In this document: positions 1 to 10,103 of the stretch, in pieces | Numbering within the stretch: the first letter of the stretch is position 1 | Layout: every line of letters starts with the position of its first letter | Origin: Elasticomyces elasticus | Taxonomy: Eukaryota > Ascomycota > Dothideomycetes > Mycosphaerellales > Teratosphaeriaceae | Length of the DNA: 64,000 bases | Direction of reading: 5' to 3' | Assembly: GCA_035926095.1 (NCBI GenBank) | Contig: JAVRQT010000012.1 | Coordinates: 1,054,001 to 1,118,000, forward strand | The notes under the pieces: generated by a model | The model's input: only the letters and a program-made list of their open reading frames with translations | The model's database searches: none | What the model was told of the DNA's origin: nothing | Made by a program: the position numbers and the translations under genes

Positions 1-1238
1 AACGTATCCGGGAGCCAGAAAGTCTTACACCGCTCGCCGAATCTGCTCTCGAAGAACCGCTGGCCGTAGAGGAACTGTCGGACCAGCGACTCGCCAGAAG
101 GCATGTTGGTATCGTGTTCCACCCAGCTGCCACCTATTGTCTGGAAGTTGCCCTTCTTGACGTGAGACTTCACGCGGTCCCAGGCGTCGGGATAGAGTTG
201 CTGAAGCCATTTGAACTGTTGAGCTTGAGAAGCGACGAAGCGATGCTCCGGGTAGCGGTCAAGAAGATCACACTGTGAAGACCACGAGCGAGCGATCTTG
301 CGTTGGGTCTCGGCCCAAGGCCAAAGCCAGCAGGTGTCGATGTGGCAGTTTCCGATTGCGTTCACGATCGCATGCTCGGTGTTCTTCTCGTATACTTTAT
401 CCGAGTCAACGTCCGAACTAAGGTATTTCTTGGCTATCTCGCGGCAATCCTGGATGCAAGATCTGGAACCCTCGCCAGCAATGAAACAGTCCATGATCTC
501 GTTGCAGATCTGCAAGGCTTGGTGTTCTTGCCAACTATCCTCTGGAAACTCCCTCGCTGCATCGCCTAGGATCCAGAAATCGTAGTACAGAGCCCTGGCA
601 TCCAGATTCACAGATACGAGATCCGCTTGATCGAGCCGAAAGTATCGATTCGGGTCAGGCGGTTGGATGGTATCGCCGCCTTGGGGGTTGCCGAACATGC
701 CGTTGCATGCCATCTCAATATAGATCACATGGTCTTTATCGTAGTCCCGAAACTCCAGCGGGACGACCCACTCCACGCGTTCCCCACCACCAGTCAGACC
801 CTGCAATGGCTTGCCGTCCTCCGTCCAGACCATACCCTCATTATTGGCATCCCAGTGCAGTTCCACGCAAGGCTTGTACGTCCACTCATATGGCAACGAG
901 AAGGTGACGCGAAACCAGTGCGTGCTCCAGCTTGGACCGAACCAATCGCCCTTCTTCGCTTTGACGTATTCGTTCTTCTTGCTCGTTGCGTCCTTGAACG
1001 TCGGACGAGTAAGGTCTGGGGCATGCCATACTTCTAGTTTGATGTTTTTGTCGGAGTCTAGGCGACCGTCGTAGAGTTTGGCGAGGAGCGATTGTTGTTT
1101 GTATTGGCCACCGTTCGTGAATTGGCTTAGGCGATCGCGGTAGATGTGGTGGATCTGCTTGCCCACGGGGCGTGGGGCATGGATGGGGTAAGTGGAGGAG
1201 GAAGTGGGAGCGAGGGCGCGGTTCGTGTCGCCGCCCAT
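1..1238 (-). CDS. ams1: Alpha-mannosidase GH38, Ams1 type (N-terminal part)
   Basis: An unbroken minus-strand frame runs from ATG at 1238 to the window edge, giving about 412 N-terminal residues of a protein that normally exceeds 1000. It should hydrolyse alpha-mannosides, probably in the vacuole as for yeast Ams1. The GH38 metal-binding segment is visible as GNCHIDTCWLWPWAET near residue 295, followed by the conserved ARSW. The last residues, FWLPDT, are the start of the WLPDTFG block whose Asp is the catalytic nucleophile in this family. No signal peptide is seen, which fits the cytoplasm-to-vacuole route of Ams1. No intron is needed in this part. The C-terminal two thirds lie outside the window. 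Confidence 0.93.
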   Translation of the reverse strand, partial: MGGDTNRALAPTSSSTYPIHAPRPVGKQIHHIYRDRLSQFTNGGQYKQQSLLAKLYDGRLDSDKNIKLEVWHAPDLTRPTFKDATSKKNEYVKAKKGDWFGPSWSTHWFRVTFSLPYEWTYKPCVELHWDANNEGMVWTEDGKPLQGLTGGGERVEWVVPLEFRDYDKDHVIYIEMACNGMFGNPQGGDTIQPPDPNRYFRLDQADLVSVNLDARALYYDFWILGDAAREFPEDSWQEHQALQICNEIMDCFIAGEGSRSCIQDCREIAKKYLSSDVDSDKVYEKNTEHAIVNAIGNCHIDTCWLWPWAETQRKIARSWSSQCDLLDRYPEHRFVASQAQQFKWLQQLYPDAWDRVKSHVKKGNFQTIGGSWVEHDTNMPSGESLVRQFLYGQRFFESRFGERCKTFWLPDT

Positions 1239-1278
1239 GATTGCGGTTTATTGTTGGGAGCTTGGATGAGAGCTGCGA

Positions 1279-1300
1279 GTGTGTGTGTGTGTGTATGTGT
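1279..1300. repeat. (GT)n microsatellite
   Basis: A short GT-dinucleotide run with one interruption lies just upstream of the mannosidase start. The rest of 1239-1696 shows no gene I can support; it separates the mannosidase promoter from the first F-box-like copy. Confidence 0.8.
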
Positions 1301-1696
1301 ACTCGAGGTCAGCATGGCAACTGCCTACAGCTCCGAGGACCTTTCCCCACACTTCGTCATGCACGAGGCCCGAAAGAGAATAGCGCCGAGTTGAGTGAAC
1401 GACGATCAGACTTCACGAAAATTATTATGGCATCTTCAGCAATCTGTACACGCTTTGGTCTACTCATTTGTAACCATCTAGGGTCTATCAAATCTGCTTT
1501 TATTATGCTAGCCATGGACGCGCAATGCAGCAGACCTCCCTGTCTCCAAGGACCGCTCTCCGGCAGGAACACACCATCGACGCCAGATGCCACGCGATGT
1601 CGATATGCTCAACGGCTAAAGCATCGTGAAGCACCTCTGGCCACCTGTCCTCGTCTCTGCCGACAAACCATCATCCATATCGAGTCCTCGAACCAT

Positions 1697-2170
1697 CTAC
1701 GCTGACCCGGTAACCTGCGCGGCCAGCTGGTCCACCCTCACTATCCACTTCCGATTGTCCTCAAGCTGCTCACTGTACCTGTCGACTCTGCCGAGCCACA
1801 AAAGAGATACGCCAGGCACACTGTGCGTAACTGAGGTCCGGTACGCCATATTCGCGATCCACATACGCTTTTCCACGTTCCTTTCTCGTCCGATTAGCAC
1901 GACCCGAGCCTCCTGCAGATGCTGTCGGTACAGCCCAATAGCGTTGTCGCGGATCATCTTTGAGATGCGCATAAGAGATGGCAAGATAATATGGCCTCTG
2001 ATCTTCGCCCATTCTGACGACAGGTGCGTCTCGACGCTGCCGCAACCTGGCTTGACGACGATGAGACCGTAGATCTGCAGGCGTAGCTCGGCTGGCAGTT
2101 TAAAGAGATTGTAGATGAAGGTGGTGGATTGGTCGCATGATGTTGCCGCGGCAGTGTTTGTTTGAGCCAT
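1697..2170 (-). CDS. Small F-box-like protein, tandem copy A
   Basis: Predicted 157-residue protein with a degenerate F-box/2EXR-type start, LPAELRLQIYGLIV, at residues 25-38. It is followed by a family block (ILPSLMRISKMIRDNA, then YRQHLQEARVVLIGRE) and a C-terminal WIVRVDQL box. The same order of blocks recurs in four neighbouring genes on the same strand (to 5609), so this is a tandem family. F-box proteins normally recruit substrates to SCF ubiquitin ligases, but with so short a body and no recognition repeat the function here is unknown. No intron is needed in the coding part; a likely 5' UTR intron lies just upstream. Confidence 0.6.
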   Translation of the reverse strand: MAQTNTAAATSCDQSTTFIYNLFKLPAELRLQIYGLIVVKPGCGSVETHLSSEWAKIRGHIILPSLMRISKMIRDNAIGLYRQHLQEARVVLIGRERNVEKRMWIANMAYRTSVTHSVPGVSLLWLGRVDRYSEQLEDNRKWIVRVDQLAAQVTGSA

Positions 2171-2176
2171 GGTGAG

Positions 2177-2230
2177 CTATGCTTATGGTTAGCTGACGCT
2201 ACGTCGGTGATAGAATAAGAGAGGGTGTAC
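2177..2230 (-). other. Putative 5' UTR intron of copy A
   Basis: On the minus strand a 54-nt segment begins GTACAC, contains the branch-like word GCTAAC and ends ATAG six bases before the ATG of copy A. Copies B, C and D keep the same branch-plus-acceptor arrangement at the same distance from their starts, which is why I read it as spliced leader. The donor is weaker evidence than the acceptor. The rest of 2231-2674 shows no gene. Confidence 0.4.
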
Positions 2231-2674
2231 CTTTCTGATGGTTTGGTGATTTGATGTTGTGTTCAGATGCGAAGATGATGTGAAATCAAAGAGGTAGTTG
2301 CTTGGATGTTGACGATGACGTGCGGAGCTTTGTTATGTTGACATGTGATTGCAGATGCGAACGACTCTGATCTACGACAGGCCGCGAGCACTACGGTGCT
2401 TGGAAGAGCTTGACCGATGTGAAGTGCGGCACGAGATACATCCGACTTCTGGCTATAGATACAAAGTGAGAGCAATCTCACAAACCATTATGCGAACTCG
2501 CTGACTTATTCCGAATGCTCAACGTAACATTGCTCAGCTGCTCAGAGACAGCTAGAGACGCCACTCTCCATAATCACGCAGCCGCCGGAATAACGTACTA
2601 TTACCAAGCCAATCAGAGACTTCATGTGCTCTACCACTCCAGCGACCGGGAATGCTGCTCAGCGCCTCGGCAAG

Positions 2675-3136
2675 CTATTGCCAGAAAAACGACATCCATC
2701 CTCCGCCGCCTGTGACCTTCTCCACGACCCTTTCCACATCAAAGGCCACCTGCTCGGTCCTCGCCACCCACTTACAGTTTTCATTACTCTGTTGACGCAG
2801 CCCCTCAATTAAGGTCTCAATACCAGTACCAGCCACCTTGCCACGATTGAGGATATCGGACGCCTCTAAAGCAGCCCATTTCTCCCGTCTCAAATCCTCC
2901 TGCCGGTCATCCAGTATTTTCTGGACATCACCCAGGTGCTGCTGGTAGAGTTCCATGGCGTCCTCGCGGAGGGAGCTTGAGACGCGCATGATGGGCGGGA
3001 GAATGGCGTAGCCATCGAGCGCCGCGCGCCCACTGTTCGAGCTGTGGGTTACAACATCTCTGCGGTCTATCACGGGGAAGATATAGCCGTAGATTTGCAA
3101 GCGTAGTTCGGCTGGCAGTATGAAGAGGCCTGTCAT
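2675..3136 (-). CDS. Small F-box-like protein, tandem copy B (shifted start)
   Basis: Predicted 153-residue member of the tandem family, with LPAELRLQIYGYIF at residues 8-21, ILPPIMRVSSSLREDAMELYQQHL in the middle and CKWVARTEQV near the end. The N-terminus is shorter than in copies A, C, D and E. Reading upstream in frame, the position equivalent to the start of the other copies is ATT at 3164-3166, ten codons before the ATG used here, so the ancestral start seems lost and translation probably begins at the next Met. The C-terminus has an extra Gly-rich, aromatic tail. Function unknown. The 336 bp up to copy C hold only leader sequence. Confidence 0.55.
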   Translation of the reverse strand: MTGLFILPAELRLQIYGYIFPVIDRRDVVTHSSNSGRAALDGYAILPPIMRVSSSLREDAMELYQQHLGDVQKILDDRQEDLRREKWAALEASDILNRGKVAGTGIETLIEGLRQQSNENCKWVARTEQVAFDVERVVEKVTGGGGWMSFFWQ

Positions 3137-3472
3137 CGGCGCGGATGAGACTGTTGATGTTGCAATGGCAAGCTATACTGATGATTAGCCAACGCCCATC
3201 AGCGGAAGGATAGGGGATTCCACCGTTTGGCGAGGGTGAGATGTTGCTGTTGTGTGCATGAATTAGCGACGATGATGGAAGAGAACAGATCATCAAATTC
3301 AGGCAGCAGCTCACGTTTGACAATCACGTGCGGAGTAGTTCTGACATGTGACTACAGAATTGGGAAAGCCTAGCTAGGGCTTCACGCACTTCACCAGCTG
3401 TGAGACGAAGCAACCACCGTTGCGGACTCGCACGACCACCCTCCGAAAATAACACCGCGCGCGCCCTCGCCA

Positions 3473-3946
3473 TCACTCTGTTCCCTCTTGGAATGTCTTC
3501 TCAACCTCCTTCCACACCTCCTCAACCCTTGCCATCCACTTCCGATTATCCTTGATCTGCTGACGCTACGTCATAGCTCTGTTTCGACCAAAAGCCGAAC
3601 GGGTCGCATCAACAGCATACGCTCTCCTCAGCTTCTCTTCCAAAGCCATTTGCCTTCCGATCAGGACAACCCTGGCGTCGCGCAAATGCTGCTGGTACAG
3701 GCCCATAGCGTCCTTACGAATCAGACCTGAGACGCGCATCAGAGGCGCGAAGACCTTGTAGCTATCGAGATCTGCATATAGGGTATCTGGACGGCGATGC
3801 TCTATACTCCTGCTGCTTGGCACGCCGAGGATGAAGCTATAGATATGGAGGCGAAGCTCGGGTGGAAGTCGGAAGAGAATTCCTCCTGGTATTGAGGCCT
3901 GGCACGATGTGGCGGCTTGTGTTTGGGTTGATATTGATGTTTCCAT
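3473..3946 (-). pseudogene. Small F-box-like protein, tandem copy C, in-frame stop
   Basis: The frame from ATG at 3946 encodes 126 residues (LPPELRLHIYSFIL, then APLMRVSGLIRKDAM and YQQHLRDARVVLIGRQ) and stops at a TAG at 3566-3568. Immediately after this TAG the same frame continues for 30 codons to a TGA at 3473-3475, and those codons encode RKWMARVEEV, the conserved C-terminal box of the family. The stop is therefore most simply a nonsense mutation that removes the last box. A normal intron cannot remove it because the flanking family sequence is continuous on both sides. The truncated protein may still be made. The 398 bp upstream to copy D contain only leader-like sequence. Confidence 0.6.
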
Positions 3947-4344
3947 TCTGAGCTGTGGATACAGTCAGCTGGGCGGACTCGAGGGAGTGACATTGGATGA
4001 TCAACATTGGTGCGATTGTGGCAGGCCGTGGTTTGGTTCAGTTATGAAGAGGAATAGAAAAGATCATCGCGATTACGTGGGAGTTTTCCACAGTGATGAC
4101 GTGCGGAACTTTCATGATTCTGATAAGTGAATATAGAATCGGACAAGCCTACCCTGCGCTTCCCATCGCTGACAGAGAATCAAGGACTCGAGCCGTTCCT
4201 ATGGCCATGGCCGCGTCCCTACCCATGCCGAGAACACCCGATAAAACTTTGCTAAGTGCACCGATTGTGTTATCCATACTTCGAACGTAGCACCGTGCCA
4301 GATCCAAGCACCCTCATCAACAACGCGGCGCCCATCTGCACCAA

Positions 4345-4764
4345 CTACTCAAGCTTCGTTACCACCTCATCGATCCTCGTCATCCAATGACGGCCATCCC
4401 TCTGCTGGCGACGGCCTCCAAGCCTAATTCGAGACGAGGCGTTCAACGCACCCCACGAACTGCCTCTACGCCAATACCTGTCCTCGCTCCATAAGAGCTC
4501 GTGTATGGATTCATCTCGGCCGGTGAGTACGCTTCGAGCTTCCAGCAGATGCTTTTGGCATATGTCTGTGGCGTCCTCGCGCATGGTCTTCGAAATGCGC
4601 ATCACAGCTGGCAAGATAATGGAGCCATTGATTGTCGCCTGGCTGTTCTCGATGTTCATACAGTCCGGCTTGGTGACTGCGAGGCCATATATGGCGAGGC
4701 GGAGCTCGGGTGGCAGTCTGAAGAAACCTGTCACTTCCGCGTTCGAGTGTGACGATGCCGCCAT
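4345..4764 (-). CDS. Small F-box-like protein, tandem copy D
   Basis: Predicted 139-residue member of the tandem family: LPPELRLAIYGLAV at residues 17-30, ILPAVMRISKTMREDAT, then CQKHLLEARSVLTGRDE and a final HWMTRIDEV box four residues from the end. It resembles copy A most closely in the second block (MRISK.MR). No intron is needed. A branch-like GCTGAC and acceptor-like TGTAG precede the ATG by the same spacing as in copies A-C. Function unknown. Confidence 0.58.
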   Translation of the reverse strand: MAASSHSNAEVTGFFRLPPELRLAIYGLAVTKPDCMNIENSQATINGSIILPAVMRISKTMREDATDICQKHLLEARSVLTGRDESIHELLWSEDRYWRRGSSWGALNASSRIRLGGRRQQRDGRHWMTRIDEVVTKLE

Positions 4765-5192
4765 TGTGAGCTACAGTCACAGTCAGCTCACGTATCGAGC
4801 TTCGATTGGAATGTTCGACCTTCGGTGTCAGGTTGTTGCGCTCTTCGCCCGAGAAAGTTGTCGTGTTTGTTGAAGGAAAGATTGGAAACCAGTCGAGATT
4901 GTTGAAGGGCTCAGGGATGACGTATAAAACTGTGACTTCCTGGCATGTGATACTAGATGGACATATACATCACTTACTGACAAGTGTACACCAGATTCTC
5001 AGTCGTCAACAGTCATATACCTCGCAGATCCCTCCAACAAGCCTCAGATCTCGACCGAGCTTACTCGTCTTAGAGCTGGGAACAAAGAGAACTACCAGCC
5101 GACTTGCCAGGTTGCTTCAACGACGTCGAGCCGCCGCAATTTCCAAGTGGTCGACTCCAAACACTGCGCTGTAAACTCTCTCGCAACCCGCA

Positions 5193-5609
5193 TCACGCCC
5201 ATGTACGCAAGTTTAGCATCACCTGGTCGACCCTCTGCATCCAAACGATCATCTCCTCACTTCGATGGCGTAGCCACTCCGCACTTGAAAAAGAGCCTCC
5301 AAGCACATGCTCCAGTCTCGAGATCCTATCCAATCGCTGGCGACTCTCAGCCAGCATCGCGCGGACGTCGGCCAGATGCTGCCGATACATCATAGTGGTC
5401 TCTTCGCGAACACTTCGGCAGGTGCGTGTCAACGGTGGGAAGATGGTGTACGCGTCGAGCTTTGGAAGGTCAAACGCAGACCGATTCGGCGTCTTGAAGA
5501 AGTGAGCGTAGACGAGGAGACGAAGCTCAACCGAGAGAGTGAGTAAGTTGGGTGATGGTTGCTCTACTGTATCGGTCTGGTCTGAGATCTGATGTTCTGG
5601 CGTGGCCAT
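5193..5609 (-). CDS. Small F-box-like protein, tandem copy E
   Basis: Predicted 138-residue and most divergent member of the tandem family: LSVELRLLVYAHFF at residues 26-39, TIFPPLTRTCRSVREETTM, YRQHLADVRAMLAESRQ and a C-terminal VWMQRVDQVM box. It is the outermost copy and its leader lacks the splice-acceptor-like word seen upstream of copies A-D. It faces the plus-strand F-box gene at 5990 across 380 bp with no other gene. Function unknown. Confidence 0.55.
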   Translation of the reverse strand: MATPEHQISDQTDTVEQPSPNLLTLSVELRLLVYAHFFKTPNRSAFDLPKLDAYTIFPPLTRTCRSVREETTMMYRQHLADVRAMLAESRQRLDRISRLEHVLGGSFSSAEWLRHRSEEMIVWMQRVDQVMLNLRTWA

Positions 5610-5989
5610 TTTGAATTGTCGACCAATCTGGCGTCAGGTCAATGATTGAAACGCGGTGAGTGATGAAGGATCTCTAGGTTGCGAAGACGATAGAGGTTTG
5701 CGTATCTTGCTATTGCTCGGGGCTGGAAAGATAGGTTGTTGCTAGCTCCCTATGATTCACGCTGTTGCCTACGGACGTTGCCAATGACTCGGCGATCTAG
5801 ACGAGCAGCATCTGTTTGACAACGCAGCATCGCATCGTGCTCGAGGACATATGTAGCCCCGCTCATGACGTGCAGCTCAAGCTATGCAGGAAGACGGGTC
5901 TGTGTAACCACCCAAATCACCAACTTTGAGGTGCGAGTCCAACGCTCAAAGAGCACTTCTTCCTCGCTACTCGGTCCCGATTCGATAGG

Positions 5990-7215
5990 ATGCCAGTTCC
6001 ATCACTACCAGACGATGTCTTCCTTGCCGTCGTCTCCTGTACCGACATCGACACGTTCTTCACCCTTCGACAGCTCAGTCGCGGCACACAAGCACTCATT
6101 AACACACATCTCATCGGAGTCAGCAAGGCGGTAGCATGCGCGACATTCCCACACCAGAAACGCATCTTCCTGCAAGTCCCAGCACCTAGAACTGCAGATC
6201 GCTGCCTTCACTGGCTTCGCGAGCTGAGGTCTGCTAAGTCGCTGCCATATTACTGGAGCATGCTCGACAAGTGGGCAGGGGTACAGAGGGACCATATCAG
6301 CCAGTGGCTTCCGAAGATCCACTAGGAGACGATCTGCGGACACTGCTTACTCGAGGATGCAAAGTGTCCCAAAAGATGAGCGCCATTGTGCATCAAGATC
6401 CAGGCCTGCGCCATCAGGTTGTTAGCTTGGGCGAAGACGACGAAGTCGCATTTGCAAAGCATAAGGCTCTCCGATTTGCGATCTGCGCAAAGCAGATGGA
6501 TTACATTGATGGACTGCTCTTCGATGACATCCGTGGCTACAAGTTGCTGTCTGCACTTCTGCGTACTGCACTCTCTTTTCGCACCACATCACTACTTTGT
6601 GATTTTCATGTGCCTCCTCTTAAGTCGTTACTCAACGCTGCGCTCGGGATAGAAGAGAGGCGCTGGATTCACAGCGATTACCTTCTGATGAACGTAGGAC
6701 CGAGATTACTTTGGGCAGCGTGGTGGGCGCCATGGTCACTCAACGCCATGGAGAGATCGGTACCGCGGCACGTATTGCGAATGGGACAATCAATCAGCGT
6801 CTGGACCATCCCTCAGGAACACAGCATAATCATTTGCAGACAGCAGATTGAAGATATGCGAGTTACAGTCAATCGCAAAATGCTGCGTACGGCGCCAAAT
6901 GATAGCATACCCGGGAGTCATCTACCACGTGCTGAGAAGCTCAGGATATTTCACCCTCCTGAGACGGTTGCGGTCTTCGAAGAGCGTGAGAGGAGGACTC
7001 TTGGGGGAGAGCACCCGCCTCCCTTCATTTTCGGGAACATAACCGCACTTTCGATGCCGCAGATTGAACGTCGCGAGGCGGTCGGGGTTGACGGGATATC
7101 GCGCCATTCAGATGCTGACCTTGAAAGGCGTGTACTGGATAGTCTCATCCCGTCAGAGCTGGGAATTGCCAAACATAGATGGATGTCAGAGGACGATCCT
7201 AAGCTTTTTCCGTGA
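5990..7215 (+). pseudogene. F-box protein gene with a frameshift
   Basis: Two overlapping plus-strand frames together match the intact gene at 49480. The first (5990-6325) has an F-box start, LPDDVFLAVVSCTDIDTF, then CLHWLRELR. The second (from about 6280 to 7215) carries the rest, including GPRLLWAAWW and a RQQIEDMRV segment that matches the paralog's RFQIEQITT. The frame must slip by one base near the four-G run at 6278-6281: one lost G would explain it. I tested GT..AG introns here and none gives the needed phase without deleting conserved residues. Either this is a recent frameshift or a homopolymer error in the assembly. Role by family: possible SCF substrate adaptor. Confidence 0.6.
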
Positions 7216-7680
7216 TTCCAGAAGCTGTATGGCGATTGGCAAAAGAGCTGGGTAAGATGCAGGCGCTGGAAGAAGCTCGCGAAAGAGCAAGTGGAAGCGT
7301 ACACAGGTCTGTAAGTGCTCTAGAGGAGCACGAAATAACGGCGTATACCTGGATTGAAGATCAAAGGATAGGTCCAGAGCCCAAGGCCACGTGACGGAGC
7401 ATGGCAGAGTTATCGGAGTTCTCGTGAAGGTGGCGAATGCGAGGCGTGCCGGTCGGCAGGATATTAATCGTGCCAGACGGTGCTGGCGGAGCTCCACGGT
7501 CTTGGCCTCATGAGACAAACTGCTTGCCATGATCTCGTTGATTACGTCTGTGCTCGTAGTGCTCGAATTAGAGTAAATTGAGTACGAATAGTTATATGTG
7601 ACCGCAGCTCAGCGATTGAACAGGTCGAGGAGCAATGTAAGGATGACCGGTTGAAGGGGTGGACGGCAGGATAGGTAGTC
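7216..7680. other. Intergenic, convergent
   Basis: This 465-bp stretch lies between the ends of the frameshifted F-box gene and the HET gene. Short open frames exist on both strands but none has a recognisable motif. I see no terminator signal I can name. Confidence 0.5.
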
Positions 7681-9619
7681 TCAAGAAACCTGCACCAACT
7701 GCCCAGATCCGTCGAATGTGATTGAGCTCCCTGGTAGCCACCCGACGCCGACTCTTTCGTACAACTCTGAACGTGGTCTTTGACGGATCAGGAGAATGTA
7801 ATGTCTGCGTGCTGCAGAAGAGTCGGGGTGGTGCCTTTGTCTTCCTACAATAACGCATCGAATTCCTGGTCCAGGTTCCACACTGCCATGGTCGAACACG
7901 AGACACTCTTCGGAAGAAGTACTGCCAGAAGGCTTAAACATCCTTGGTACGACCGTGAGATGTGCACTGGACCTTGTGCGAGTAGAGTGTCTTGCTCCAG
8001 TCGATTCAGGCTGTGGAGTCCATGGAGAGCGGACGTCGTTATACTCCCACTCCACGCTTTTGAACGGGATGGCCACATACTCGATTGGCCCTTGGTATGC
8101 CATCCACGACCACGACGGAACCTCGCCAACAGCCTGGGGGAAGCTTATCTTTTGGAGCTCGCTGGAAGCACGTTGCCACATAATCCCTCGATGCAGGTAT
8201 TTCTCGAACACACCAAATCCTCCACTTGTCCCGAAAGCGCGGATTAAGCGGGATTCGAGCCCTGCTATGCCAACCGGTCTATCCACCGCCTTCATAAAAG
8301 CCAAGGTCGAGTAGGTACGATACAGGAGCTCGTACAGGTGAATCTGGGCGCCTTTCGAGCCGTCCTCGGCAACCTTGGGGAAGTTCGGATCGCCAAGAAA
8401 GGCAGCCTCCTTGCTACACATTTTATCAGCTTTGTTGTTGCAGCTTGCTTGCAAGGTCGGTACGGCTCACTTCTCGATCCTGGTCATCGTCTCGCATCTG
8501 ACGCCTGACCCACATTGCCAGTATGTCTGGGTCCCGGTTAAAAAAATTGTCCGACGAGCCAGCGCTCTTTCTTGCAGGACCCAGCCACGCTTGTTGAGAT
8601 GGCCGTCGAGAACGTCGTGTTGAAAGTCATCGATAGGCTCATAAAGGTATACGTGAGCGCCCCCGAGGCGGGATATGGGAACCATCCGATAGTCATGTCG
8701 CTCACCCAGGAAACCATCGGATGATCCAGTCGCACGGCTTGCGGCAAGAACACAGTAAGCATTACTAAACACGACTTCCATCCGCTCAGCTTCGGTCTCG
8801 AAGTCGCCTCCAGGGCCCTGCAAGATGCACAATCCGTCTATCCAGAGGTAGCGAATGCCGAGTTCCCTAGTGACTTTGATGGCGTCCTGGAAGGTCTTCG
8901 GAAGATCAGTATTCACCATCCCACTCTTTAGCTTTTCGTAGTTCGCCAGAGTGGCCAGGAACCGCTTGTGGCTCTCGTCACCCCATGCATAGGAGAGAGC
9001 TACGTATCTAGACTCATGTGTCGATTGCAAGAGTAGATTGCCAGTCTCCACGAGCTGCAAATGATGTTCTGTCTCCGCTCTAACATCGATGACTCTCGTG
9101 GGGCGCTGGACAAGTGCGAGAGAGCTGTGGCCCGGAACTGGCAGGCATTGTGGGTGATGGAGATCACACTCTTTCAGCCATTGCCCCAAAATCACCCAGT
9201 GTGCTGGGTCGTCAGATCGCAGGCGCCTTGGTAGACCGAGCCGGAGGTATGGTGTTGCGTCACACGTCTCCATCACTGTTCGTAATCAGCTCTGAGTACG
9301 ACGGCGTATTCGATAACGTACATGGCCACTTGCAGGCTTCGAGTATACGATGACAAGCCTTTCCCTCGCCCAGAACTAAACCTGAATCCACCAAACGAAG
9401 CACGAACGGCAATTGTTTGCTATCTACACACGAGCTGGATGTCATAGCCTTCAGCATCAACTCACAGAGCTCGCATCGAGACGATCTGATCTCGAGAGCA
9501 TCCAAGGTATCTTCAATTCGCCCAAATCCAGGGAAGTCGAAGTCTTTGCAGCGTTCGCACAGTCTCGTAGAAGGTGCGGGTGGCTCGTCTACTCCATTGA
9601 CTTTGAGCACATCGTGCAC
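7681..9619 (-). CDS. HET-domain (heterokaryon incompatibility) protein
   Basis: Three-exon model: 9322-9619, 8471-9275, 7681-8413, giving 611 residues. Intron 1 (9276-9321) starts GTACGT, has branch CTGAT and ends CAG; intron 2 (8414-8470) starts GTGAGC, has branch CTGAT and ends TAG; both keep phase. The N-terminus has the paired-Cys pattern LCERCKDFDF ... RCELC seen ahead of many HET domains. The HET core is visible as YVALSYAWGDE, then LGIRYLWIDGLCILQ, ERMEVVFSNAYCVLAAS and the downstream NKRGWVLQERALARRTI. HET domains trigger cell death on non-self fusion in ascomycetes; whether this one does is inference. The neighbouring kinase gene is on the same strand upstream. Confidence 0.88.
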
Positions 9620-10103
9620 TTCACACGCGAATTGGTCGTCAGTGTGAATGCTCCACCCGTTCTGGTTAAGCTAGTAATTCGTTAATGTGGTTGCAAATAG
9701 TTGATTGGGATCATACATACTTCCTACACTCCGTCAGAGGCAAAGCAAGCTAGGTCATTTTCTGGTGGCATGACTTACGTGCTACTATCGCATTAGCGAT
9801 GCGATCCACACGCAATGACTGTCTGACTTACACTCTGCTCGTGAAAGAGACCTCACCGTTAGTCATTGCGTCGCGAGAGTCAGACCTCGGAGGTGGCTCA
9901 CATACTGACTGAAGTGTCAGTCACGTACCAAGCAACCACATTGTCGTTAATCTTACAGTCTTTTGCCGTGGAACAAGTCGAAAAGTCAGCCTTTTGCGCT
10001 TCTAGCACGTAGTAACGTGGACTTCACATACCTCCTAGTGCTCACTGTGGTCAGCTATCATGGTCTTATATTTGGTGACCACGCAAAGTGATACACCTGC
10101 AGC
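9620..10103. other. Intergenic with short inverted repeats
   Basis: This 484-bp gap holds several short inverted repeats: a 10-bp pair at 9811-9820 and 9861-9870, a 7-bp pair at 9787-9793 and 9799-9805, and an interrupted one near 9906-9923. On the minus strand it also carries several donor-like words (GTAAGT, GTATGT, GTACGT). A donor at 10112 lies four codons from the kinase stop, and an acceptor at 10045 would put a TGA immediately after, so the kinase C-terminus barely changes either way. Confidence 0.4.

Noticed and set aside
6264..6328. Intron as the cause of the frame switch in the F-box gene
   Set aside because: Donors at 6271 and 6281 combined with available AG sites give the wrong phase or delete residues conserved in the paralog.
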